NCBI GenBank assembly: GCA_001598975.1
Contig: BBXU01000759.1
Location: 1-21,714 of the forward strand
Reading direction: 5' to 3'
Source of the DNA: Parachlorella kessleri
Lineage: Eukaryota > Chlorophyta > Trebouxiophyceae > Chlorellales > Chlorellaceae
DNA length: 21,714 bases
Both the position numbers and the translations under genes were made by a program. The notes below the pieces were generated by a model. That model saw only the letters and a program-made list of their open reading frames with translations, did no database searches and was not told the DNA's origin. Every line of letters starts with the position of its first letter. Within the stretch, counting starts at the first letter, position 1. Shown piece by piece: positions 10,432 through 19,769 of this stretch.

Positions 10432-11416
10432 ACCTCCAGCCATGCCGCAGTCTTGCCATCCGCCCGCCAAACCGAGCGCTGCTACAGTTGCCAGTTTGGT
10501 GCAAACCAACTGCGGCGACGGGGGTGAGATCTTATGTCCCACTGCATCTGGCTTGCAAGGCCTCCTACCTACTTGTACATATATGGATGTTCCGTGTCTG
10601 CCCCACGTGCACAGCTTTGCCGTGCCTGCTCCCAGAACAGAGAGCAGGGATATGTTGCGTGCGTCCTCCCGGCACCGAGTCTTGCTTGTTGAACCAGTTT
10701 TGTGCCTGTGCCTGGCACCTTGCTGTCTTGCCTGGCACCGGTCTTGCTTGAGAACCGCTTCACTTGCATCATGCAGCAAGTCGCTTGCTTGCCACCAGAC
10801 GGGCTCGTTTTTGTTAAATTGCAACCTGTATCTGCCTTGCACTGGCTTTCTACAGTTCTATTTCGGGATATTGCTCTTAATGGCCTTGCAAGGGCTATTG
10901 CCACCCTTGTGTTCTTACCGGAGTGTGTGTCCTGCTGTGAGTAACTCGTGTTTCCACAACCTGGCTACCACCATTGTTTGTGGGCTGCCCTGTGCCTCAG
11001 TTTGTGAGTAAGGTTTTAGTCTGCAGCGTGCCTCTGCATGGCCTTGAGGGAAGTTTGAGTGACATTGATATCCGTGCTTGTAAAGCGACCGCCCAGCGCC
11101 GGCCCCATTGATGATGAGAGGACTACTCTTCGGGGAGCGATGAAAAGCAGGCGTGACCCATAGCACGCCAGGCGGTCTAGCCATGCAAAGACAAGTGCAT
11201 ACGGCATGTAGTGCATGTAGGAAGACCCTGCTGAGGCAGGCTCCCCGTGTGCTAGCACTTCAATCTAATCAACTACATGCCATCCCAACGCCTGCCCCAG
11301 TGCGCTGTATTCACTGGCGCTGGGCGGCACGCCAGGAGAGGAGGTGTGTACCGCCCTGGCTAGGAGCCACTCTGTGCCGGGGCTTGAGTTCACTTTGGGG
11401 ACAGCTGAGGGCTCGG

Positions 11417-11488
11417 GTGCTGAGCTGGAGGAGGGTGCTGAGCTGGAGGAGGGTGCTGAGCTGGAGGAGGGTGCTGAGCTGGAGGAGG
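11417..11488 (+). repeat. 18-bp minisatellite, four copies
   Basis: The unit GTGCTGAGCTGGAGGAGG is repeated four times without a mismatch (11417-11434, 11435-11452, 11453-11470, 11471-11488). It would encode AELEEG repeats on the plus strand or SSSSAP repeats on the minus strand. No exon boundaries or family similarity support translation. Confidence 0.95.
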
Positions 11489-11850
11489 GTGACACACATG
11501 TGCCAGGGGAGGCGGCCCCCAGGGTTGGCATTCCTGGGGCAGCGCCACCCCGGAAGAGGGGAGGGGGCTGGTTCACCCTGGGGCGAGGGAGTGGGGTAAA
11601 GGGCGCGCCAGGCACTGGGTTCTGTGAGGGCGGGCGGCAGCTGCAGTGAGCACCGTCGGGCTGGGGTTCACACCTGGCACAGGGCGCGGACGACGCCTGG
11701 CACCGTGCTGTGCACTGAGGTGGGGCAGCATGCCAGGAAAGGGAGTGGGCAACGCCGGACTAGGGCTGAAACCTGGCCCCTCAATGAAAGGAACTTCTGG
11801 CTAATGTGTACCGGGCTGGCGCTGGCACCTGGCACCTGTGGGGCTGTGCA

Positions 11851-11874
11851 GTGGGAAAGGATATCCTTTCCCAC
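11851..11874. repeat. Perfect 24-bp palindrome
   Basis: The left arm GTGGGAAAGGAT is followed with no spacer by its exact reverse complement ATCCTTTCCCAC. Symmetry stops at the next base on each side. It lies in the non-coding spacer between the two convergent Asn-rich genes. It could be a dimeric protein-binding site or a transposon or recombination remnant; nothing in the sequence decides. Confidence 0.85.
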
Positions 11875-12805
11875 GGTGTTGGTGTCTTTGCAATGATGGG
11901 ATGCCTGGGGAGGGGTGGGGGCGGTGGAGCTAGGAGCCATTGGGCCTATGTTTCATACCCGGGACGGGTGATGGGGGGAGGGCACACCATGCACCGTCGG
12001 GTGTGCAAGTGCGGCACAAGGGGTCTCAGTTTTGAGGTAGCATAGCATGTGGGCCGCAGCGTGCCTGTCCAGGGCTCCCCCGGGGGATGTCCCACCCTCT
12101 CGGCAACAGTGCCACACCCAGTATGCTTCCTAGGTGGTCATGCACTCCGAGAGAGAGTCTCTCACCCCTGTGCTAAGCCATGGGCTCAACCTTGCCTTGC
12201 AGGTTGTCGCGCAGTGACGGCGCAGCAGCCACAAGGACTCAGCAAGGACTCCACTGGTGGGACATGTGATGTGCCAGGCCCCTGTGGACTCTTCACTGAG
12301 CAGGTGTCATAAGATGGCGCTTTTTACTTGACGGGCGCTTGCTGGCTTGCTGTTGCTGTGCTGGACCTCTGAGAAACAATGAGCACTACAGGCCAGGGAC
12401 GACAGTAGTTTACCATGAGAGAGCAAGCAGTCGCGGCATGAATCATAACGACAGAACATAAATACTACAGTACTGCAAATGCTCTGATGGTGCGGAGCCC
12501 TCCCGACGCCCACAATTGCCACCCTAGAGGCACCTAGTTTCACCACAAGAGGAGCTGAAGAAATTTTCGCACAGACAGTAAGCTTGTCCCTGCAGGAATA
12601 TTCCTATCAATAGCCGGCAGATGTGGGGTCCTCACTTGCTGCTGGCACCGGCACCATTCATGCTGCACCCAAGGAGCCCACCATTGCTGGCCACGCCTCC
12701 TGTGGGAGTGTCACTTGGGCTTCGCACCCAAATCCTTTCCAAACTTGCCGCTGGTACGCCTAGCAGTACGCTGGGTGTACAGCCTCTGCCTCCTGTGGGG
12801 AGCCC

Positions 12806-14848
12806 TCAGCGCCTGCCAATATTGATAGCCGCATTGCTTGCCTGCAATGGCACGTCAAGGAGGTGTCAAGCAGAATGAGACCGCACTCTGGCTAGTGTGG
12901 TCGTACTGTAAACCGTGCAGGCTGCATGGCCAAGCATTACATACGATGACCCCCACGCATGCATGCGGGCAGTTGTGGCCCGGCTTCAAGCAAGCACTGT
13001 GGTGCAGAACTCAGTTGCTAGCTAGGCCCACATTTAAACGCTGGCTGCAGCGAAACCACAGGTGCCAAACCTGCAGCAGCAGCAGCAGACTTCACAACAT
13101 GCAGCACACGTGCAAAAGGCCTGCCCTGATGAAACTACTTACAGCAATCGCGGGGCCGTTGTTGTTGCTTGCTTGGGCGTTCTGGTTGATGTTGGCGTTG
13201 ATGTTGCTCTGCACAGAGACGCCACAGGGCTAGGATGACATAAACTCCAGCAGGCATGGCCGTCGTCAAGCAACATGTGTCACGCCGCTGCTGCTGTGTC
13301 CATAACGCTCGCATGACACAAGTTCTATCAGCATGGCCGTAGTGAAGCAACATGTCTCATGCCGCTGCTGCTATGCCCCTAGGTAGCGTGCAGTGGAAGC
13401 ATGGAGCTCAAGTAGTACAGATGTAAGCAGTCCATGCCGGCAAGTAATGCTGCCCACAAGAATGGCCCGACAGACTCACCCCTGGGGGTGCGGGAGAGAT
13501 GTTGATCGCGCCGTTGTTTGCCTGCAGCGGGCAGGAACAGCGAACGTCACCCAGCTGGTCATTTGCAGGCCAATGCCACATCAGCAAGGGGAGCATGCCA
13601 CATTGTTCTTGCCATGAGGCGCCACGAGGCACCCTACCTGCCACTGGCAGCTCGGCATCTGACTGCTGTCCCAGCATACAGGCCATCATGCACAGGCTGG
13701 CCGAACTGACCAAAAGCCTGGGCCCAGCTCGTCATACTGGCGGTGGCCTTCCACCCCAACACCAACAAAGCATGCCAGCGCTGCTGGGCCCTCCAAGGCA
13801 TACACAGCAGGCTGGCGCCCACCGCTATGGAAGTGCCGCCGTTGTTGCCGTTGGCCTGGGCGTTTTGGTTGATGTTGGCGTTGATGTTGGCTGGCTGCAC
13901 TAAGGGGTGGAGCAAGCATGCGGTGCAATGTCAGCAGGTGCAGTCACAGGCGGTCTTAAAATAGCGAGATGAGGAGATCATACCGCATGGGGAGTAATGG
14001 GCTGGCTGCAGCCCATGTCGGTGACACCGACTTGTTGACAACACCCACTCTCACTCCTGAGCCACAGGAGTGGCAGGAGGGAAACTGCTCTCTGCATAGA
14101 GTGGCTTGGTGGCACAGTGATGCGCTTACCCCTGTCCCAGGTCCCAGCGGGCCAACATTGATGGCACCATTGTTGACCTGCACAATGGCTGGAGGCTTGC
14201 GTTAGACTCGATTCTACTGGCAGCAACCTCAACAGGCCAAGCTGGCTAGAGCTTCCAACCTGAATGCAGGACGGGTTCCACATTGCAGCAGTTCGAGACC
14301 CTGAAGTATTTGCCGCTGCTGCTGCAGCTCGTGTAAGGGTCGCCGCTGCTGCTGCCGCAGCTGCTGCCACTGCTGCTGCATCATGCAGCGCATTAAAAGA
14401 GATGCTACAACAACAGGCGCAAAATCCCGTACAGATTTCAAGAGTTGCCCTACCGCTTGTGAGAGTCCACCAGTGTTCCCATTGGCCTGCGCGTTCTGGT
14501 TGATGTTTGCGTTGATGTTGAAGGGCAAGGTTTTCAGGTCGCGCCCTGCAGCCAAGCCAGGCACGACCCAACATCAAGGGACCCTTCAAGGGTAGTTTGC
14601 ATGGAGCCCAATTCCCAGCCAGCAGTAACTGTCAGAGCATTAACTCTCTTTCCCCACCCACAAGGTCACCTCCGAGTGCAAGTTTACCTGCTGCACACCT
14701 GCAAGCATGAAAGGGGTAAACGAGTCAAAATCATCCAGTGCGTGCCTTGCTGGCAGGCTGACAGGTGCCATTATAAGCTTGATGGCGTGAGATTGACTTA
14801 CTGCAAGGCCAGGAGGCCAGCCAGGATCAGCACCACACTGGTGGACAT
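12806..14848 (-). CDS. Secreted Asn-rich exon-repeat protein, copy 2 (unknown function)
   Basis: This is a paralogue of the plus-strand gene at 8400-10431 and is not a family I recognise. Minus-strand exons are 14848-14802, 14698-14688 (11-nt microexon), 14545-14454, 14177-14130, 13894-13823, 13521-13480, 13208-13143 and 12841-12806, giving 137 residues in frame throughout. The signal peptide has hydrophobic core VVLILAGLLAL and likely cuts near QCAA. A GRDLKTLPF linker mirrors RQLKDWPF of copy 1. Long repeats A1-A3 share NINANINQNAQA followed by an Asn/Gly tail. Short repeats B1 and B2 begin NNGAIN, and the C-terminus is SNAAINIGRR. Exon number, order, phases and the 36-nt last exon match copy 1, but repeat sequence has diverged (INQxAxANGNNGG is shared). 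Asn alternates strictly in NINANINQN, as in a beta-strand with an Asn ladder on one face. Function is unknown; an extracellular or cell-wall structural role is an inference. Confidence 0.85.
13234..13387. repeat. 77-bp intronic tandem duplication
   Basis: Two diverged copies with a 77-bp period (13234-13310 and 13311-13387) share blocks such as GCATGGCCGT, AGCAACATGT and GCCGCTGCTGCT. They lie in the intron between short repeat B2 (13521-13480) and long repeat A3 (13208-13143) of the minus-strand Asn-rich gene and do not affect its splice sites. Confidence 0.75.
14312..14380. repeat. Interrupted CTG/CAG repeat in an intron
   Basis: This is a run of CTG, CCG and CTC triplets on the plus strand with a short break near 14330-14342. 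It lies in the intron between the A1 (14545-14454) and B1 (14177-14130) exons of the minus-strand Asn-rich gene, so it is non-coding in this model. Confidence 0.7.
14688..14698 (-). other. 11-nt microexon (copy 2)
   Basis: GTGTGCAGCAG is bounded by CTTGCAG upstream and GTAAAC downstream on the minus strand. It joins the phase-2 signal-peptide exon to the phase-1 first repeat exon, giving Gln-Cys-Ala-Ala-Gly. It is three bases longer than the 8-nt microexon of copy 1, so both paralogues keep frame and the Ala-Ala cleavage region. Confidence 0.75.
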
Positions 14849-15871
14849 AATGACGGTTGTTCCCCGTGGAGTTAGCAACGTTGCTACAAGCGAGTAGGCA
14901 GAACAAGTGATGCTCCATTTCCCAATGGAACGACTCTATGTCCTCAAGGAAGGTGAAAGAGGTTGGCAGGCGTCTGCACCTGCCGTAGGCAGCGGCCCAG
15001 CAGGCCATGCAGCAGGCAGAAGCAGTAAGAAGCCGAGCAGGACACAGGAGACCATTCATGAAGTGCCCAGCAAGTGCAAATCGAGAGGGTGGGAAGCTTG
15101 AACACGGTTGGTTTCTATGTGGCTCCAGGCTAGCACTTTCAGCAGCTCATCCTTACAGGGCAAGCCAGCAAGCCAGTATGGTCCCACGGCCTGAAACCAA
15201 ACAACCTGATTGTATTCCTAGGCTGACAGACAGGGCCCTACATGCTACCTACAAGATGAGGAACAGGAACACTGAGCAGGTGGGAAGCCCTCTGCGACAA
15301 TGGCCGCAATGCCAATAGCAAAAGAGACTGGAGGGCTCAACAAGTTCACAATGAAATGCTTTTGATGGTCAGTGCCAATGCAGAATATCAGTTCACCCAC
15401 AGCCCAGCGACCAGACATTCAATGTCGGCGACAAAAACTTGTGAAGCAAAGCAAAAGGCAGTGCACTGCGCTCCGCACGCCGATCGTGCTGCTACTGCCC
15501 TTCCAAACAGCCAGCAGCGTCCGCAGAGGAGCACCTGCCGTACGCATGGCCCGGCGCAGTCAGCCACTTGAACAACTTGCAGCACCGGGAAGAGCACTAG
15601 ACACCGAGAGTGCTGCAGGGATGGGGGCGGTGCTGCACCCTACACAACGAGTGCTGTGTCTCCATACACACCAACCACTACTAGCAGTTGTGGAGGCCAT
15701 TTGCGAAAGTACTAGCCCAGCTGAGCCTTGCCGCACCCACACTAAGCAGGGGCCACTGCGGTGCCGGCTGTGCTTGTTGGCTCCTAAAGGCACTTACACA
15801 CCACCCACCCACGGCTGCCAAGGTTGGCTGCTGCAGAAACCCGCCAGGCCGTTGCACACGCAAGCGCCGCC
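14849..15871. other. Spacer: promoter of Asn-rich copy 2 and 3' flank of PsbP-like gene
   Basis: No coding exon is recognised. The left part is the 5' flank of the minus-strand Asn-rich gene, and the right part is the 3' UTR of the minus-strand PsbP-like gene that stops at 15872. A plus-strand frame open from about 15372 to 16049 is an antisense shadow running into that gene. Confidence 0.55.
15794..15798 (-). terminator. Candidate TGTAA polyadenylation signal
   Basis: TTACA on the plus strand reads TGTAA on the minus strand, 74 nt after the stop codon of the upstream PsbP-like gene. TGTAA is the standard poly(A) signal in many green algae. A five-base match can arise by chance, and the other genes here mostly lack one nearby. 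Confidence 0.35.
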
Positions 15872-17302
15872 TCACAGCACCTTGAACGAGGAGGCCACCT
15901 GTTTCAGCACCTCAGCCGTATCCGCTTTACACACGCTCCCCACCGCGCGGCCGCAGCCCATGCTGGCATCCAGTATGAATAGCGACCGGCCGCGCAGCGC
16001 GACGCTAGAGAAGACTTGCCATCGCCCCCGGCTAGTGTCTAGCAGGTAGGAGTAGTCGTAGTACTGCCGGTCATCAAAGGTGCGCTCTTGCTGCCACAGC
16101 ATGCGCGTTTCCTGTGTGCTGTCCTTGACACGCTCTGCACGAGTCAAGCCATGCACAACGATTAGCATGCAGGTTGCGAAGCGCTGGCCCCAGCTGGCCC
16201 CAACGAAGAATGGCTCCAGGCAAACTGAAGCACATCTGACATGGAAGCCAACATGGCTGGGCAGAGGTGTGCAGCTCCACCCAAGCGCGGAGGGCGTCTC
16301 ACATTGCCACAACCAAGTGCAGCTTAGGGTGTATGCCTGATGACCCTCAGCGCATGTTGACACACCAACAGCCACGCACTCAAAGAACCAGCAACAGCAC
16401 CCTCCACAGCAAACAAAGCCCAAGCATGACAGAAAACAGCAAACACCCCGCACCTGCCGCCAGCAGCTGCTCGCCCACCGCCTCCAGGCCTCCAAAGTCC
16501 TCCAGGTCAGTCACGCTCACATTGTAGACAGTAATGCCCACGCGGTTGCTGCGCTGCTCTGGGTCCTCAAACACTGCATCTGCTCCAATGTCGCTGACCT
16601 GCAGCTGGCAAGGAAACTCCTAACCAGTAAGTACAGAAGCTTGCAACACTTGCTTATTACAAGGCCCGTACTAGCTTGGGAGGGTCATGCACTGCAAGCG
16701 ACATGGATGTCAAACAGACGTATGCCGTCCCTCTTCCACACTTCAACAAGGCACACTCGATTCCACTTCAGGGGATGCAAGTTCACCAACACGTTTGGGG
16801 GCGTGTGCGGACCAAACTGCCATCTTATCTTTCAGGTACAGGTGCAGCTGATGCGGCGCACACCACAGAGCCCATGAGACGTCACCCCAGTTCAGCAGCT
16901 CACCGCTTCCCAGTTGGCTGGCCGTATGAGCGAGTAGCGCAAGGACTGGTTTGAGTAGGTCACAAACTCTGTCTCCTGGCTGGAGGAAGCGACCGGGTTG
17001 CTAGGCGTGTCCGGGCTGGCAGGCAAAGAGGCTTCTTCGTCTGCTGCTGCGCGTTGGCAAGACAGGGCCGAGCCAAGAAGTGCCAGGCCGATCACTGGCA
17101 GCGCAGCTCTTCGGCTGCAGGCTGCCAACCCCCTGCACTCTGTTCGCCAGGAAACCTGCAGCCGCTGTTGTTGATGCTGCTGCTGCTGCTGCTGCTGCCG
17201 CTCCTGCTGCCCTGTGGACTGCTGTGCCTCGGTCCCTAAAACCTCCAACCCTGTGGCACTGCCTTGGCACACGTTCCCGGTGGAGTGCCTAGCCCGCCTT
17301 CT
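15872..17302 (-). CDS. PsbP-domain thylakoid lumen protein 1 (5' end unresolved)
   Basis: This is a PsbP-like/PPD family protein of the thylakoid lumen, related to the photosystem II extrinsic subunit PsbP. Exons are 17302-16904, 16598-16454 and 16134-15872, with phase 0 then phase 1 introns, giving 268 residues from the first firm acceptor. The N-terminal part is Arg-rich, then poly-Gln, typical of low-complexity transit sequence. It is followed by a twin-arginine lumen signal SRRAALPVIGLALLGSAL ending in AAA before DEEA. The PsbP fold follows in order: FVTYSNQSLRYSLIRPANWE, ADAVFEDPEQRSNRVGITVY, LEDFGGLEAVGEQLL, YYDYSYLLDTSRG, VFSSVALRGRSLFILDASM and the C-terminal VLKQVASSFKVL. No in-frame ATG exists in the exon or its upstream extension to the stop near 17425, so a further 5' exon must supply the start. 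The paralogue lies just upstream at 18142-19769. The specific PPD subtype is not assigned. Confidence 0.9.
17176..17198 (-). repeat. CAG run encoding poly-Gln in PsbP-like protein 1
   Basis: An uninterrupted CAG tract on the minus strand gives seven consecutive Gln residues within a longer Gln-rich stretch, upstream of the twin-arginine signal. It lies in the presumed chloroplast transit region, so it should be removed from the mature protein. The neighbouring paralogue has the same triplet run at 19702-19719 but reads it as Ser. Confidence 0.85.
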
Positions 17303-18141
17303 CTGCAGTCGACGAGCGCACACGAAAGGACTGTCACCAGCTTGGCACCATGTAACACCGCAGATCCAAGCATGGCTTTGGCCAGATAGCCCCAGCACGA
17401 CCACGTGCGGCAAGCTGATCGCCTATGCGTCGCATAGCATATTTCGCCAATAAGTGCACCTGCTTATGTTGCAGAAAGGGCTGCTGCGGCAAAAAATCCA
17501 CAGTCGTGCCGCAGAGCGTGGGTAGTTTCATCGCAGCTTTGTCTAAATATAAGCTATTCAGTGTTTCGCGCATTGAAGTTGCCGTGGGTAGATGGTGTAG
17601 TAGGAGCTGGTCGCGCACAGAACCGGCCGATACCCTAATACCCATGCTGATACCCATGTTCTTATCATGGGTGGCAGGTAGTGCGAACAGGGAGTGAGAG
17701 TTGAGCTGGACTGACAGGGCTGGATGTAAAGTGAGTCTTAGTTACGTAGGTTGATCTCCTCCACCGTGGACTGGCAGTGGTGCAGTGGAAGCTATGACTC
17801 ATGGGAGGCTTTCCCCCGGCGTATGCAAACAACTGTGCCTTCAGGCCAAATAGTGACATGGACCAAGAAAGCACTGCCGCCCCAAGGTTGCCACCTAGTC
17901 TATTCTGCCGACGGTGAGAAACGCAATTGAAGCTACACCTGACCACACCTTGAAAGCAAGAAGACTCTGCAGTTGGAAAGCTGATAAATGTTTACTTGGG
18001 AACGGTTGCATGCATGTTATGTCTACTGACAGGGGTAACACCCAGAGCTGCCTGGCGTCAGTCCACCCAACACATCACCCACCTGTCAGTCTCAGGGAAC
18101 CCTTCAAACGTAATTGGCCTATAAACCCTCCACCCGATCCA
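17303..18141. other. Spacer between PsbP-like paralogues
   Basis: This should contain the missing first exon and promoter of the PsbP-like gene ending at 15872, and the 3' flank of the paralogue that stops at 18142. A 107-residue minus-strand frame with an ATG at 17657 ends inside the region. Joining it to the 17302 exon would need an intron of only about 55-65 nt, so I do not call it. No repeat or RNA gene is seen. Confidence 0.45.
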
Positions 18142-19769
18142 TCAGTCAACCTGGAATGATTGGGAGACCTGTTGCAGGAGCTCTGCTACCTCAGCGTTGC
18201 AGCTGCTCTCCTCACCTTTCCCGCAGCTGAGGTTGGCGTTCAGGATGTACAGCTTCCTGCATGCAGTTTTCATCACGCTGAGCAGGACCTTCCTAACATG
18301 TCACAGTGCATGCCAAAGCGTGTGCTTCGGCTCGCACAGCGGCTGAGCCAGCAATGGACCATGCACATTGGAAGCTCTCCATGCCGCACCTACAACCCAC
18401 ACCTAAAGGTTTCTGTCCACATATCAAGAATCGAAGAAAACAGAGTTGGAAGTCTTGCTGCGAACCAGACAGCCATATGCTGCGGATGGCCCTTGCAATA
18501 TGCTGCCCCTGCAATCCTCTGCTCGAAACACTTTGCCTCAAGGCCAGCCTAGCTGAGAGCGCAACCTGGCAACCTCTCTGGTGCACGCTCACTTGGCAGC
18601 AACAGTCACGCTGCTGAAAATCTGCTTGGTGCCTCGGGTGCTGTCCAGCCGGTACACAAAGTCATAAATCGTGCCGCCAGCCCCGCCCTCGTTTTGCCGC
18701 TGCCGCTGTGACAGCATCTCCACACTTAGCGTGCTCTCCTTGGCTCGCTCTGCGCACAAACGGACTACCACAATGGCGCAGTAGATTGTCCGACGTCACA
18801 GATGCACAGTAGCTTCCCAGGATGGTCACAAACAGACGACACATAGAAAGGCGAGCTCGGTCGCAGCGCAGCTGCTTGGATGCATGTGCCGCCAGACAAC
18901 AAGCCTGCTGTAGCTGGTGAGGTGGCACTGCTGCAAGTTGGTACCTGCTGTCAAGAGCCGCTTCCCCACTGTGGAGAGGTCCCCAAACTCTTCCAGGGAT
19001 GAGATCCGCACAGGGTATACGGTCACCCCCACTGTCGTGCCCTTCTGGGATGGGTTTTGGAAAAGCACATCTGCGCCAGCCTTGCCTACCTGCAGGTAGA
19101 GTGTTCAAAGCAGTCCAAAGCGGGCAAAGGATACACAATAAGTGGAGCCCTTCCTTCCTGGGGTGTGACCTACACCCTGCACTGTCAACATCCCCACCGG
19201 CACCCCTACCACCATGACTATCTTGTCCTGAGAGCATTTAGTGAGCAACAGCTAGCTGCAGCTATTCACAACAGATGCCCCCTTTTTTGCCTCTTTTTTC
19301 AGCTGCAAACGACTACATCGCCATGCGGTGAAACGCACAGCCCTGTCAAAGATGAGGTGGCCGTCCATGCAGGGGTGATAATGGAAGACAGCCCTTGCAG
19401 GCTACGGCAGCCCGAGGGCAGCGGAAGGTTGCACGCTGTCACCTGGTCCCAGCTTGAGGGACGGTCCAGAGAGTACCGCTGTTGGGCACTTGTGTACCGC
19501 AGGACCTCAGCAACAGCCTGCACGCTGTCGGCCTCCGCTGCTCGTGCTGAACCAGGGGCCGCAGCGGCTGCTGTGCTACTGCCGAACAGGGCTAACAGAC
19601 CTAGTGCTGGCAGGGCTGCCCTGCGGCTGCATACCGGCTGCCCTCCAGGCTGCAATCGCCCCTGTTGCTCGTGGCCAGGAGTGGCGACACCGCGGCTGCC
19701 GCCGCTGCTGCTGCTGCTGGTAGTTTCTCTCCTTGGATGAGCGGCAAGCCTTGGAACACGTACACATAC
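18142..19769 (-). CDS. PsbP-domain thylakoid lumen protein 2 (5' end unresolved)
   Basis: This is a tandem paralogue of the gene at 15872-17302 and a probable lumenal PPD/PsbP-like protein. Exons are 19769-19443, 19089-18945, 18749-18593 and 18256-18142, giving at least 247 residues. The twin-arginine signal SRRAALPALGLLALFG is followed by Ala-rich sequence ending ARAAEAD. The domain has RYTSAQQRYSLDRPSSWDQ, then GADVLFQNPSQKGTTVGVTV, LEEFGDLSTVGKRLL, YDFVYRLDSTRG, IFSSVTVAAKKLYILNANLS and the C-terminal LLQQVSQSFQVD. The second exon is 145 nt in both paralogues, with the same phases (0 and 1). This copy has one extra phase-2 intron after VTVAA; reading through it produces a false stop, so the gene is not truncated. 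The start is unresolved: the frame is open upstream to a TGA at 19865-19863 without an ATG. The nearby ATG at 19866 is in another frame. Confidence 0.9.
19702..19719 (-). repeat. CAG/AGC run encoding poly-Ser in PsbP-like protein 2
   Basis: The tract is read as AGC codons (five Ser) in the frame that leads into the twin-arginine signal. It is the same triplet repeat that encodes Gln in the paralogue at 17176-17198, in a comparable place before the lumen signal. Confidence 0.8.

Larger units (their letters stand above)
10432..12805. other. Gene-free 2.4-kb spacer between convergent paralogues
   Basis: No exon with recognisable similarity was found on either strand. The first part is 3' flank of copy 1 (a TGTAA lies at 11079-11083) and the last part is 3' flank of copy 2. 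The middle, about 11300-12050, is purine/G-rich on the plus strand. It contains an 18-bp minisatellite, degenerate copies of a GGGCTgGgTTCACcctGG-like motif near 11380, 11565 and 11658, and a 24-bp palindrome. Several frames stay open because of composition only. Confidence 0.6.

Noticed and set aside
10271..11011. Plus-strand open frame of 246 residues after the Asn-rich gene
   Set aside because: It has no ATG-led conserved product, no domain and no good splice context. It overlaps the terminal exon in another frame and the 3' flank.
11265..11615. Minus-strand Ser/Ala/Pro repeat protein over the minisatellite
   Set aside because: The repeats come from the 18-bp array; there is no start context, flanking exon or conserved sequence.
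15372..16049. Plus-strand open frame of 225 residues
   Set aside because: It is antisense to the last exon and 3' UTR of the PsbP-like gene and has no recognisable motif.
17334..17657. ATG-led minus-strand frame of 107 residues as first exon of PsbP-like gene 1
   Set aside because: Joining it to the 17302 exon needs an intron of about 55-65 nt with weak sites, and the sequence does not look like a chloroplast transit peptide. Not excluded, but not supported.
18589..18771. PsbP-like gene 2 as a truncated pseudogene ending in VTVAAK-stop
   Set aside because: The stop is produced by reading into a GTGAGC donor. An exon at 18256-18142 restores the frame and the missing C-terminal PsbP sequence.
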